Below, piece after piece: positions 7,989 to 17,463 of a stretch of DNA of 64,000 nucleotides. Both the position numbers and the translations under genes were made by a program. The notes under the pieces were generated by a model. The model was not told the DNA's origin. It saw nothing but the letters and a program-made list of their open reading frames with translations, and searched no databases. Within the stretch, counting starts at the first letter, position 1, and every line of letters starts with the position of its first letter. This DNA is from an uncultured Rubrobacteraceae bacterium. GTDB lineage: Bacteria; Actinomycetota; Rubrobacteria; Rubrobacterales; Rubrobacteraceae. The stretch lies in contig CADCVF010000065.1 in assembly GCA_902806095.1 (NCBI GenBank), forward strand, positions 1 to 64,000. The letters run 5' to 3'.

Positions 7989-10900
7989 TCACACTGTCCT
8001 CGCACTCCTGCTCTTCCCGAAGCGGAGGTACAGAGACGGCAGGACGAACAGGTTCAAAAGCGTCGAGGTGACGAGCCCGCCCAGAATGACGATCGCCATC
8101 GGGTGCTCGATCTCATGGCCGGCAACGCTGCCAGCAACGGCCAGCGGCACGAGCGCCAGCCCTGTAGCCCCTGCGGTCATCAGGATCGGCGCGAGCCGCT
8201 CCTTCGCCCCGCGCAAGACGAGCGCAGGCCCGAACTCCTCGCCCTCTTCGCGCTCGAGGTGCTGGAAGTGGCTGATCATCAGGATCCCGTTTCGCGCCGC
8301 GATGCCGAACACGGTCAGGAACCCGATCAGCGAGCCGAGCGACAGGATGCCGTCGCCCATCCACACCGCGAGCACCCCGCCCACCAGCGCCATCGGCAAG
8401 GTAAGGAAGAGCAGGAGAGCCAGACGCATACTCCCGAAGGAAGCCTGCAGGAGGAACAGGATCGCGAGCGCTGCGGCGCCCCCGTAGATCAGCAGGCTAT
8501 TCTGCGCGGCGGCCAGCTCGCTGGACTCTCCGAGCACCTCCATGTGGTACTCAGGCGGCAACTCGACCCCCGCAATGCGATCCTCGACGGCGCCCACGGC
8601 GGAGCCGAGATCTCGTCCCTCCACGTTGGCGCCGACGTCGATCCGGCGCGACTGATCCACGCGCTCTATGGCGTTGGGGGTCGGCGCGAGGCGAACGTCC
8701 GCCACCTGCTCCAGTGTAATCTGCTCACCTCCGGGCGTGTCGATCGGAAGCTGGCGCAAGTCGCTCACGCTGTTGCGGGTCTCGGGCGTGCTCCACACGT
8801 GCACGTCGTACGCCTTGCCGCCCCTGAAGATGTCGCCGACTTCCTCGCTCGCGACCAGTGTGGAGGCCTGCCGACGCACGTCGCCCGGCTTGAGGCCGTG
8901 GGCTTGCGCCGCTGCGAGGTCCACCTCAACCTCCGTTTGCGGTATGTCCTCCGCGAGGTCGGCGTGCGCGTCGATGAGGCCGGGTATGCCCTGCATCTCG
9001 CTTGAGATCTCGTCTGCTTTAGTGTAAAGCACATCGAGTTCGGGGCCATAGATGCGCACGACGATGGCTTCGCTCGTGCCCGTAAGCACCTCCCTGACCC
9101 TTTCTCTAAGGTATGTCTGGACATCCCTGTAGAGCCCCGGGTAGGCATCGACCGTCTTCGACACGTTGGCCAGAGCCTTGTCATAGTCGACCGCGGGATT
9201 GATGCTGACCCAGTTCTCGCCGAAATCCACGCCGTAGGGCTCGTCGGACTGGAAAGCCTGCCCTATGTGCGACCCGCAGTTGCGCACGCCAGGGATCTCC
9301 TGTAGGTCCTTACAGGCCCGAACCGAGATCCGAAACTCTTCCGGTTGCGAGGTGCCTGGCTTCGCCAACCAGTGCATGAGGAAGTCCCTCTCCTTGAAAT
9401 TCGGAAGCAGGATCGTCCCGAGCGTTGGCGCCACCACGGCGCCGGCCAGCATGACGACCGCCACGGTAACGATCGCGGGACTCGGGGTGCGGACCACACG
9501 CGCGAGAACGGCGCCGTAGCCGCGCTTGAGCACCCGTAGCAGGGGGGATTCCTGGTGCCTGTGCCCTCTCGACAACATGATCAGGCACAACGCCGGCGTG
9601 ACGGTCAAAGCCACGATCATCGACACGAGTACCGCAATCCCGTACGAGAGCACGAGCGGCTTGAAGAAAGCACCGGAGAGGCCTTCCAGGAAAAAGACCG
9701 GCACGACCGCGATGACGTTGATCAGCGTCGCGTAGGTGATCGCCGTGCGCACCTCCACCGATGCTTCGAGCACTATGGCGATCATCGACCTGCCGGTACC
9801 CTCGCTCCGTTCTTGGCGCAATCGTCGCACGACGTTCTCCACGTCGATGATCGCGTCGTCCACGACGACACCGATGGCGACGACGAGCCCAGCCAGGATC
9901 ATCACGTTGATAACGGCCCCCAACGCTTGGAGCACGAGAATAGCCGCGAGCAGAGACAGCGGAATCGCGATCAGGCTGATAAACGCGGTGCGCCACTCGA
10001 AGAGGAAGGCGGCCAGGATCAAGATCACGAGCAAAACGCCGAGCAGCAGCGCCCTCGTGAGGTTGCCGAACGCCTGCTCGATGAAGGTAGCAGGCCTGAA
10101 GATTGTCGTGTCCAGCTCCATGCCGGGAAGGCCAGGGCGCATGTCGTCGACCGTCTCTTCGATGCCCCGAGTCACCTCGAGCGTATTGGCGTTCGGGAAC
10201 TTCTGAACGATCAGCATCAGGCCGCGACCATCGTCGATGACGGCGTCACCGATCAGCGGCTGGTGACCATAGCCCACGCTCGCCACGTCCTCGAGGCGCA
10301 AGTTCGTACCGTCTCTTCCCTCGAGCGGTATCTTGGCGAGGTCGTCAGGCCCGACGATAGGCAACACGTTGCGCACGTCGAGCCTCTGGCCGTCTGCCTG
10401 GACGAAACCGCCGGTCCCGATCACCGCGCCTTCTGAGTAGCGCAAAAGCCCGGCATCCAGGGAATCCGCCGTTTGGTCCATCACCTGCTCCAGGGAGACA
10501 CCGTTTTCGGCTAGCTTCCTCGGGTCCACGTACACCTGCTGCTGTTGGAGTTGCTCACCGTAGATCATCACGTTCGCCACGCCGTCCACGCGCAGCAACT
10601 CCTGCCTGATCTTCCAGTAGGCGACCAGAGACATCTCTCTCATGTTCAGCTGCTCCGACGTGATCCCGATCTTCATGACCCGGGCTGTCGACGACAGCGG
10701 AGGCATCATGAAAGGCGGACTCGCCCAGGTCGGCAAAGTGGGTGCCGCCGCCGACAGGCGCTCCTGCACCAACTGCCGCGACTTGTACGGGTCGGAGTCC
10801 CTGCTGAAGATGAGCTGGATCTGCGAGAGGTCGGCGACCGACTTGGAGCGCATCTCCTCGAGCCCAGGGATCCCGTTTAGCTGGTCCTCCAGCGGGACGG

Positions 10901-11099
10901 TGATCAGCTCTTCGACCTGCTCCGAAGAGTTACCGATGGCGATGGTCTGGATCTCCACCTGGGGCGGAGCGAATTCGGGGAAGACGTCTACGTCCGCGTT
11001 ACGAGTCTCGCCGATGCCGAAGACTATCAGCGCCGCCGCGGCGAAGATTACTAGCCACCGGAACCGTAAGCTCGATCCAACGATCCAACGCATCAGCAA
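7989..11099 (-). CDS. RND efflux permease, CusA/CzcA-like
   Basis: 1036 aa; VDVFPEFAPPQVEIQT, VPLEDQLNGIPGLEEMRSKS, GLVVAIGVVVDDAIIDVENVVRRL; two TM blocks with large periplasmic loops. Confidence 0.9.
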   Translation of the reverse strand: MLMRWIVGSSLRFRWLVIFAAAALIVFGIGETRNADVDVFPEFAPPQVEIQTIAIGNSSEQVEELITVPLEDQLNGIPGLEEMRSKSVADLSQIQLIFSRDSDPYKSRQLVQERLSAAAPTLPTWASPPFMMPPLSSTARVMKIGITSEQLNMREMSLVAYWKIRQELLRVDGVANVMIYGEQLQQQQVYVDPRKLAENGVSLEQVMDQTADSLDAGLLRYSEGAVIGTGGFVQADGQRLDVRNVLPIVGPDDLAKIPLEGRDGTNLRLEDVASVGYGHQPLIGDAVIDDGRGLMLIVQKFPNANTLEVTRGIEETVDDMRPGLPGMELDTTIFRPATFIEQAFGNLTRALLLGVLLVILILAAFLFEWRTAFISLIAIPLSLLAAILVLQALGAVINVMILAGLVVAIGVVVDDAIIDVENVVRRLRQERSEGTGRSMIAIVLEASVEVRTAITYATLINVIAVVPVFFLEGLSGAFFKPLVLSYGIAVLVSMIVALTVTPALCLIMLSRGHRHQESPLLRVLKRGYGAVLARVVRTPSPAIVTVAVVMLAGAVVAPTLGTILLPNFKERDFLMHWLAKPGTSQPEEFRISVRACKDLQEIPGVRNCGSHIGQAFQSDEPYGVDFGENWVSINPAVDYDKALANVSKTVDAYPGLYRDVQTYLRERVREVLTGTSEAIVVRIYGPELDVLYTKADEISSEMQGIPGLIDAHADLAEDIPQTEVEVDLAAAQAHGLKPGDVRRQASTLVASEEVGDIFRGGKAYDVHVWSTPETRNSVSDLRQLPIDTPGGEQITLEQVADVRLAPTPNAIERVDQSRRIDVGANVEGRDLGSAVGAVEDRIAGVELPPEYHMEVLGESSELAAAQNSLLIYGGAAALAILFLLQASFGSMRLALLLFLTLPMALVGGVLAVWMGDGILSLGSLIGFLTVFGIAARNGILMISHFQHLEREEGEEFGPALVLRGAKERLAPILMTAGATGLALVPLAVAGSVAGHEIEHPMAIVILGGLVTSTLLNLFVLPSLYLRFGKSRSARTV

Positions 11100-11109
11100 T
11101 CCCTACCTT

Positions 11110-11586
11110 TCAATGTGCGACCTCGAACTCGGTGCCGTACACCTCGGCGGCCCCGGTCGTCACGACCTCCGTACCGGCGGGTGGGCCGTCGGAGAGCATG
11201 ACGCTATCACCGTCCACGTGGTCGATAACGATGTTCTGCCGCACATAAGTCCGCGGCTCAGGAGACGTGTAAGCCCACGTCTTGCCATGGGAGTCGTAGA
11301 TGACGGCGCTATAGGGTATGACCATCCCTTGGCCGTTCTGACGAACCGGGGCCGTCTGGATGCCGGCTCGCTCCACCCCTTCGGCGTCGACTATTACGCG
11401 GTTGATGTCCGTTCCCTTGATCGGCTCGAGCTCGGCGGGATCGTGATGGCTCGCCGTCTCGTAGTCGTAGCCCGAGCTTGCCTCGCCGCACGCGGAGAGC
11501 GAAGCTACGCCGGCGATCAGCACTAGACCCGCGCAGGCGGCACGCAGCTGCCGCCTGCACTTGAGGTTGATTCCTAACCCTTTCAT
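11110..11586 (-). CDS. Short lipoprotein resembling the distal part of an RND membrane-fusion/adaptor protein
   Basis: Lipobox SLSAC; VPVRQNGQGMVIPYSAVIYDSHGKTWAYTSPEPRTYVRQNIVIDHVDGDSVMLSDGPPAGTEVVTTGAAEVYGTEFEVAH; ATG overlaps the upstream stop by one base (TAATG). Confidence 0.75.
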   Translation of the reverse strand: MKGLGINLKCRRQLRAACAGLVLIAGVASLSACGEASSGYDYETASHHDPAELEPIKGTDINRVIVDAEGVERAGIQTAPVRQNGQGMVIPYSAVIYDSHGKTWAYTSPEPRTYVRQNIVIDHVDGDSVMLSDGPPAGTEVVTTGAAEVYGTEFEVAH

Positions 11587-14500
11587 TACTCGCCGCGCTT
11601 TCCCTGAGAACCGCCTTCGCCCTCCTGGTAAGCCGCCGCGTTGGCCCGCCCGGGTGCTCTCTCGAACTGGCGTGAGCGCGCGGGCTGGGGAGCGACCTCT
11701 CGGTCGCCAGCCACCGGCTCGGTCGCGGCACCGTGGGGCCCGGGCGTTTCGGCTAGCGGTTCGGGCTCCGCGCCGCCGCCGAAGCTCAGGTACAGGACCG
11801 GTAGCACGAAGAGGGCGAGTAACGTGGAGGTGAGCAAACCGCCCAGCATCACGATCGCCATCGGGTTGACGATCTCCAGACCGGCGACGTTGCCCAGGAT
11901 CACGAACGGCAACACCACTGCAGCCGTCGCCACCGCAACGGTCAACGTCGGCGCGAACCTCTCCTGTGCCCCGCGCCGGATGAGCTCGGCGCCGAAGGCC
12001 TCGTCGAGCCGGAGTCGCTGTAAGCGATCGATCAGCATGACGCCGTTGCGGGCGGCGATGCCAAGCAGCGCCAGGAACGCGATCAGCGCGCCGAGCGAGA
12101 GCGTAGCGCCGTCGATGAGCGCCGCCAACACTCCGCCGACGAGAGCCACCGGCAGGGTGAGGAAGGCCAGCCCCGCCAGGCGCCAGCTCCTGAAAGCGGC
12201 CTGGAAGAGCAAGAAGATGGTGATCAAGGCGGCGATGCTGAAGCCCACAACCCGCCACAGGTTGATCTCCTGGGCCGTCGTGGTCTGCCCGAGCACCTCG
12301 GCGTGGTATTCCAGTGGGAACTGGCTGTCCGCGAGGCGCTCTTCGACGTCGGTGGCCACGGCGTCGAGGCTGCGGCCGGTGATGTTGGCTTCGACGTCAA
12401 CGTAGCGCTGGGCGGCGTCACGCTTGATGACGGCCGGCGAGGGCTTGATGCTCACGTCGGCCACCTGTTCCAGTCGTACATGACCGCCATCCGGCGTGTC
12501 GATCAGCACGTTGCGAACGTTCTCCACGCTCTCGCGCACCTTGGGCACGCCCTTCACGACGACCTCGAACACCTTCTGCTCACCGAAGATGTTGCCGACC
12601 ACGACACCCTGCAACAACATGGCCGACGCCCGGCGGACGTCGCCCGGCTTGATTCCATACGGTTCCGCCCTTGCGAGGTCCGTCTCGATCGCAAGGACCG
12701 GCTCCTCGGGCACAGCCTCGACCTGCGGGTCGAGAACGCCGTCGACCCCGCCCACGATGTCTCGCACGTCGTCCGCCTCGCTGCGCAGGGTGTCGAGGCC
12801 CTGTCCGTAGACGCGCACCACGAGGGGCTTGTCCGCGCCCGTAAGGACGTCGAGGTTGTTGCCTGAACCCGGCGCTTCCGAGTCAGTGAGCGTCCCGACG
12901 TCGTTAACCTCCTGCTGTGACGAGGTCACGACCTCGCGGTCGACCGTTTCATCGAGGCCGCCCACGACGTCCTCGATCTCTGCCACCGTCGCGTCATAGT
13001 CGGCGTCGGAGCCGATCTTGACCGAGAGGGTGCTAGAGTTGACGTCGACGATCTGATCGCCCGTCAGGGCACGTCCGACGTGGCCGCCAACGTCCTCGAC
13101 CCCCGGAATCGCCCCCAGCTCGCGGCTTAGCTGTGCCGTCATACCGCTCATCTTCGGCTCCGAGGTACCGGGCGGGCCCTGGAGGTTGACCAGCATGTCG
13201 TTGTCCTTGAACGAAGGAACGAGCGAAGTGTTCAGGAACGGCAGCGCGGCCAGGCCGACCACCACGCAGGCGGCGGCAGCGATGAGCATCGCCCGCGGTG
13301 CACGTACGAGTCGCGAAAGGATGCCGTCGTAGAGCGGGTTCAGCAGCCGCAGGATCGGGGACTCGCGGCGTACCCGCGATCCCCTGGAGTACGCCAACAT
13401 GCTCAACGCCGGCGCGACCGTCAGGGCGACGACCATCGACGCCAGCACAGCGAGCACGTAGGACAGTGCGAGCGGCTCGAAGAACGTGCCCGGCCGACCT
13501 TCCATGACTACGACCGGCACGATCACGAGCAGCGCGATGAAAGCGGCATATGTGGCGGGCCTTCGTACCTCGGACAAGGCCTCGAGCACAACACCTGCGG
13601 TCGACCTGTCATCTTCGTCGGCCTGGTGATGCTCGCCCAGGTGCCGAGCGACGTTGTGGACGCCTATGACGGCGTCGTCGACGATTATAGCGATGGCCAC
13701 GGCGAGCCCCGCGAATGCGATCGGGTTGAACGTCTCACCGCGGAAATAGAGCACGAGCGCCGCCACCATCAGAGACAGCGGGATCGTTACGAGGCTGATC
13801 AGCGTGGCGCGCAACGAGAACAGGAAGGCCGCGAGGACGAGTGCCAGGAGAACGCTGGCGATGATGATCGCGAGCCTTAGATTGCCGATCGCGTCCGTAA
13901 TGTAGCTCGCCGGCTGGAAGACGTCAGCGTCGAACTTCATGCCGGAGAGGCCGGGTTGCAGGTCACCTAGTGCGTCTTCGACCGCGCTGGTCACCTCTAC
14001 GGTGTCGGCGCCGGGGAACTTCTCCACGACCAGCAGTAGGCGGTCGTCGTTGCCGCCGACGACGGCGTCACCGATCAACGGCTGGTGCTCCTCCACCACG
14101 TTGGCCACATCGGCGACACGCAGCTGGCCGCCGGTGTCCTCGACCGTCACCTTGCCAAGGTCTTCCGGCGTACCGAAGTTCTCGAAAACGTGGCGGACCT
14201 GCAGCCTCTGATTGGGCGTTTCGATGAAACCGCCGGTACCGGGCGTCGAGGCCTCGAGGAAAGTCAGCGGCGATACCAACTGCGCGTTGCCCGTCGTCTC
14301 GACGACCTGGTTTAGCGTGACCCCTTGAGCCTGAAGCTGCGCCGGGTCGACCTGCACCTGAAGCTGCTGGTCGCGCAGGCCCCAGATGGAAACGTTAGAT
14401 ACGCCAGGCACGCCCGACAGGCGCGGCCTGATCACCCAGTGGGAGAGTACGCCAGCCTCGATCGTCGACAGCTTGTTCGGGTCGATACCGATCATCATGA

Positions 14501-14918
14501 TCCGGCTCGCCGACGACATAGGATTGATCATCGTGGGTGGTTGCGATACCTGCGGCAACGCATGCGCCTGTATGAGCCGCTCTTGCACCAACTGCCGTGC
14601 CTGGTAGAGGTCGGTTCCGGGTTTGAACACCAGCACGACATCTGAAAGCCCAGCAACCGACTCCGAGCGGATCACCTCGACGCCCTCTACGCCGTTCAGG
14701 AGGTCTGCTTCCAGCGGAACGGTGATCAGCTGTTCGACTTCATTGGCGGAGAGCCCCAGGGCCTCGGTCTGGACTTCCACGTAAGGCGGCGTGAACTCGG
14801 GAAGCACGTCTACGGGCGCACTGCGGAGCTGTACGAACCCTACGACCAACACGCCCACCGCGATGGCGATGAGCAACATCCAGAACCGCAGGCTCGCACC
14901 GATAATCGAACGAATCAT
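11586..14918 (-). CDS. RND efflux permease, CusA/CzcA-like (second copy)
   Basis: 1110 aa; VDVLPEFTPPYVEVQTEALGLSANEVEQLITVPLEADLLNGVEGVEVIRSESVAGLS; FAGLAVAIAIIVDDAVIGVHNVARHL. Confidence 0.9.
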   Translation of the reverse strand: MIRSIIGASLRFWMLLIAIAVGVLVVGFVQLRSAPVDVLPEFTPPYVEVQTEALGLSANEVEQLITVPLEADLLNGVEGVEVIRSESVAGLSDVVLVFKPGTDLYQARQLVQERLIQAHALPQVSQPPTMINPMSSASRIMMIGIDPNKLSTIEAGVLSHWVIRPRLSGVPGVSNVSIWGLRDQQLQVQVDPAQLQAQGVTLNQVVETTGNAQLVSPLTFLEASTPGTGGFIETPNQRLQVRHVFENFGTPEDLGKVTVEDTGGQLRVADVANVVEEHQPLIGDAVVGGNDDRLLLVVEKFPGADTVEVTSAVEDALGDLQPGLSGMKFDADVFQPASYITDAIGNLRLAIIIASVLLALVLAAFLFSLRATLISLVTIPLSLMVAALVLYFRGETFNPIAFAGLAVAIAIIVDDAVIGVHNVARHLGEHHQADEDDRSTAGVVLEALSEVRRPATYAAFIALLVIVPVVVMEGRPGTFFEPLALSYVLAVLASMVVALTVAPALSMLAYSRGSRVRRESPILRLLNPLYDGILSRLVRAPRAMLIAAAACVVVGLAALPFLNTSLVPSFKDNDMLVNLQGPPGTSEPKMSGMTAQLSRELGAIPGVEDVGGHVGRALTGDQIVDVNSSTLSVKIGSDADYDATVAEIEDVVGGLDETVDREVVTSSQQEVNDVGTLTDSEAPGSGNNLDVLTGADKPLVVRVYGQGLDTLRSEADDVRDIVGGVDGVLDPQVEAVPEEPVLAIETDLARAEPYGIKPGDVRRASAMLLQGVVVGNIFGEQKVFEVVVKGVPKVRESVENVRNVLIDTPDGGHVRLEQVADVSIKPSPAVIKRDAAQRYVDVEANITGRSLDAVATDVEERLADSQFPLEYHAEVLGQTTTAQEINLWRVVGFSIAALITIFLLFQAAFRSWRLAGLAFLTLPVALVGGVLAALIDGATLSLGALIAFLALLGIAARNGVMLIDRLQRLRLDEAFGAELIRRGAQERFAPTLTVAVATAAVVLPFVILGNVAGLEIVNPMAIVMLGGLLTSTLLALFVLPVLYLSFGGGAEPEPLAETPGPHGAATEPVAGDREVAPQPARSRQFERAPGRANAAAYQEGEGGSQGKRGE

Positions 14919-15221
14919 TGCTGATAACCTCCCTGCCCAGGCGCTCTCGAGATGTCACTCCACACTACAGAACCGCGGTACCAAGCAACCCCCATGTCAT
15001 CTTCTTCCTGTGGGTATCTAACTGGTGCGTTTGTTCGGAGCGTTCCTGAGGAGATCCGGTGCTGCCCTAAGCATTCCACAGAGTTTGTTGATGCCTTTGT
15101 TGCTGTCAAGCGCACGACGTCCACTCAGACCTTCCTCTGCATTCAATTGTCCCAACAAAACTCAATATACAGAGGTACATACGCGCTTGCAACCCTCTGC
15201 GGATGAACAATCAGGATTTTT

Positions 15222-15332
15222 TCATGAATCCGATATTCCCCGGCCCAACTCTACATCCTGTTCGTGGCTGAGCAGCCTGCCTTTGCCTCCTATGCGCCCC
15301 ATGCAGGCCGCAAGGAATCTAGGAAATTCCAT
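15222..15332 (-). pseudogene. Possible sigma-70 region-1.2-like fragment
   Basis: Translation MEFPRFLAACMGRIGGKGRLLSHEQDVELGRGISDS*; 'LLSHEQDVELGR' resembles the LLT.EEEVELARR motif of group 1/2 sigma factors. Very short. Confidence 0.3.
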
Positions 15333-15594
15333 CTCCCCTCTCGGATAAATCGCCAACTCTCCTCCTACAGTGGTGTGATATCTCTACATAGTAGTGTGGA
15401 CATCGAAGATGTGAAGAGTCTTTGCGGTCCATGAGTGTTTTCACAGGAAAGGTCGTTTCAGAAGGCACGCTTACAGCAGAGCGACGATATTACACAGCAG
15501 ATACTACTAGTGCAGACGAACACGACCTCCTGATACCGAGTCCTTACGAACGGGACCCCGTTTGGGCTGCAGGCACACCGAGGCTCTCCCATAC

Positions 15595-15643
15595 GTCACT
15601 CCTGCGGGCCCTGTCCCCGCAAAAGTGGGGAGCGCGAATCCAC
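15595..15643. repeat. Dispersed hairpin repeat (family 1), diverged copy B
   Basis: GTCACT...CCCCGCAAAAGTGGGGAGCGCGAATCCACT; also shares the upstream GCAGGCACACCGAGGCTC with the 42.9 kb copy. Confidence 0.5.
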
Positions 15644-15648
15644 TAAAC

Positions 15649-15681
15649 CAGTTTGCAGGCGACGCAGCCGCCTGCAAACTG
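15649..15681. repeat. 13-bp perfect stem-loop CAGTTTGCAGGCG-ACGCAGC-CGCCTGCAAACTG
   Basis: Perfect inverted repeat read directly from the sequence. Confidence 0.8.
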
Positions 15682-15717
15682 CGGCTACAGGCTTCGAGCA
15701 TCAGGTTCCAGCAAAAC

Positions 15718-15770
15718 CAAGCTGAAATGCTTACCAAAGTGGTGCGACCTCTCTGCAACTTGCCCTAAGT
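15718..15770. repeat. Family-2 repeat, diverged copy
   Basis: AGCTGAAATGCTTACCAAAGTGGTGCGACCTCTCTGCAACTTGCCCTA aligns with 6820-6865. Confidence 0.6.
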
Positions 15771-15781
15771 ACGGCGGCGTC

Positions 15782-17128
15782 TCATCGGTCCGACAGGCCA
15801 GGGATCTGGCCGTTGCGGAAGGCGTCGACGAACAGGCTGTGGTCGACGCGGACGATTTCGGAGTAGCGGGCGCCGAAGTCAACCATCTCCTCGACGAACT
15901 CATCTTCGTTGCCGCTGATCGCCTCGATGATCTCATCCTCGGTCTGGAAGCCTACGATTTCAGGGTCTGAGTCCTTGTCCGCGACACAATGGACCTTGGC
16001 GGTCGCCCGACCGAGGTAGTCGAGCACTGGGGACATCTGCTCGGGCTCGGTGAGATCCGACCAATCGAGGTCCTCGACGTAGGGTGAGAGCTCGGTGACG
16101 ACGAAGCCGACACCGTCTATCTCGGTGTAGCCGAGCCAGGGGTCGGCGTGGGCCTGAAGCGCGCGTTGTGAGACCGCCGTGCGGTGCCCGTTATGCTTGA
16201 AGTAGCGCTCGATGCGCTCGTCGCGCACGATCCGGCTGGGTGCCGCGACGTTACCCTGCTTCATCGAGATCACCACATCGTTCTCCAGGGCCTGGGTTGG
16301 GCCCTCCACCAATATGTTGTAGGCGGGAAGCCCGGCCGAGCCGATGCCAAAACCCTGGCGGCCGACGATATCCTTCACCTCGTAGGTCAGGCTCCGGAAG
16401 CGCTTCGTTTCGGGGATCGTCTCCAGGTACGCCTCGTAGGCGGCGTGCACCCTGGACCGTTCGGCATCGTCGAGCTCGCGAACCCCTGGACTGCGACGGA
16501 ACCTCCGCTCGAAGCTTTCGTTGATCAGGGTCATATCGTCGAGCAACTCGACACGGGTGTTCAACCGCGTCTCGAGCAGTATCTCCTGGATCTCACCGTC
16601 TGTGGTCTCCAGCCGTAGCGCGTACTCATGGTCGCGGTCGCTCTCGACGAAGTAGCGCACCTGCTCTATATAGGCCCGGACGTACGTCTCGATCAGGGAG
16701 GCTATGTCGGCGTCGGAGATGGCTTTCATCCAGGCCAGCAGGGCCACGCTGGCGACCATCCGCTTGATGTCCCAGGTGAAGTGGCCCAGGTAGGCCTCAT
16801 CGAAGTCATTGACGTCGAAGACGAACACCCCGTCGCCGGCCATGTAGGTGCCGAAGTTCTCCGCGTGCAGGTCGCCCTGGATCCAGGCGCGGCTGGTGCG
16901 CTCATCCGCCCAACGGTCCTCCTCTCTCTCCATGTCGGCGTAGAATAGGCATGCGCTGCCGCGATAGAAGGCGAACGGGGCGGCGGCCATCTTCCTGAAC
17001 TTCTGGCGAAACGCATTGGGGTCAGCGTCCATCAGTTCGGAGAAAGCCTCGACCAGCACGTCGACGATCTTCGTCTGACGCTCATCTGAGGACTCGTGCT
17101 GCTGTCCCAGGTCCATAGTTCCGGCCAT
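15782..17128 (-). CDS. DUF2252 family protein
   Basis: PFAFYRGSACLFYADM, WIQGDLHAENFGTYM, VFDVNDFDEAYLGHFTWDIKRMVASV. Confidence 0.88.
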   Translation of the reverse strand: MAGTMDLGQQHESSDERQTKIVDVLVEAFSELMDADPNAFRQKFRKMAAAPFAFYRGSACLFYADMEREEDRWADERTSRAWIQGDLHAENFGTYMAGDGVFVFDVNDFDEAYLGHFTWDIKRMVASVALLAWMKAISDADIASLIETYVRAYIEQVRYFVESDRDHEYALRLETTDGEIQEILLETRLNTRVELLDDMTLINESFERRFRRSPGVRELDDAERSRVHAAYEAYLETIPETKRFRSLTYEVKDIVGRQGFGIGSAGLPAYNILVEGPTQALENDVVISMKQGNVAAPSRIVRDERIERYFKHNGHRTAVSQRALQAHADPWLGYTEIDGVGFVVTELSPYVEDLDWSDLTEPEQMSPVLDYLGRATAKVHCVADKDSDPEIVGFQTEDEIIEAISGNEDEFVEEMVDFGARYSEIVRVDHSLFVDAFRNGQIPGLSDR

Positions 17129-17463
17129 GGGGCTCCTTTCTTATCGGGCCGGTAAACATTAGCACGGCGCCAACCTGCTTGTGCCCGTACAAAATATGGC
17201 GGCAGTTGATGAACATTCGCTGCGGCGAACCTATCGAATAGCACGGGGCTGGGGGGTGCGTTGAAGTGCATGGACTGCTATGCTGCCCTACCAGAAATGT
17301 AATGTCCGTCGGGTAAGGGTCAGGTACCCTGTCCCGAAGAGTGAGCACTCGAGGGGAGTGGGGAGCCCGTGGTGCAGCCGGTTATCGCCTATGGGTGGCT
17401 GGGTTACCATGAGGAAGTTAGTTGTGTTCTATCAGGACATACTCGAAAACGGGATGCGATGTA

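Noticed and set aside
8103-11526. Long plus-strand frames (8103-9005, 9555-10436, 10642-11526) opposite the RND genes
   Set aside because: Antisense shadow frames of high-GC coding DNA; low-complexity RNDHEQ-rich translations and no family signal.
11110-12258. 382-aa minus-strand frame taken as one protein
   Set aside because: Its N-terminal two thirds overlap the RND gene out of frame; the lipoprotein starting at 11586 is the credible gene.
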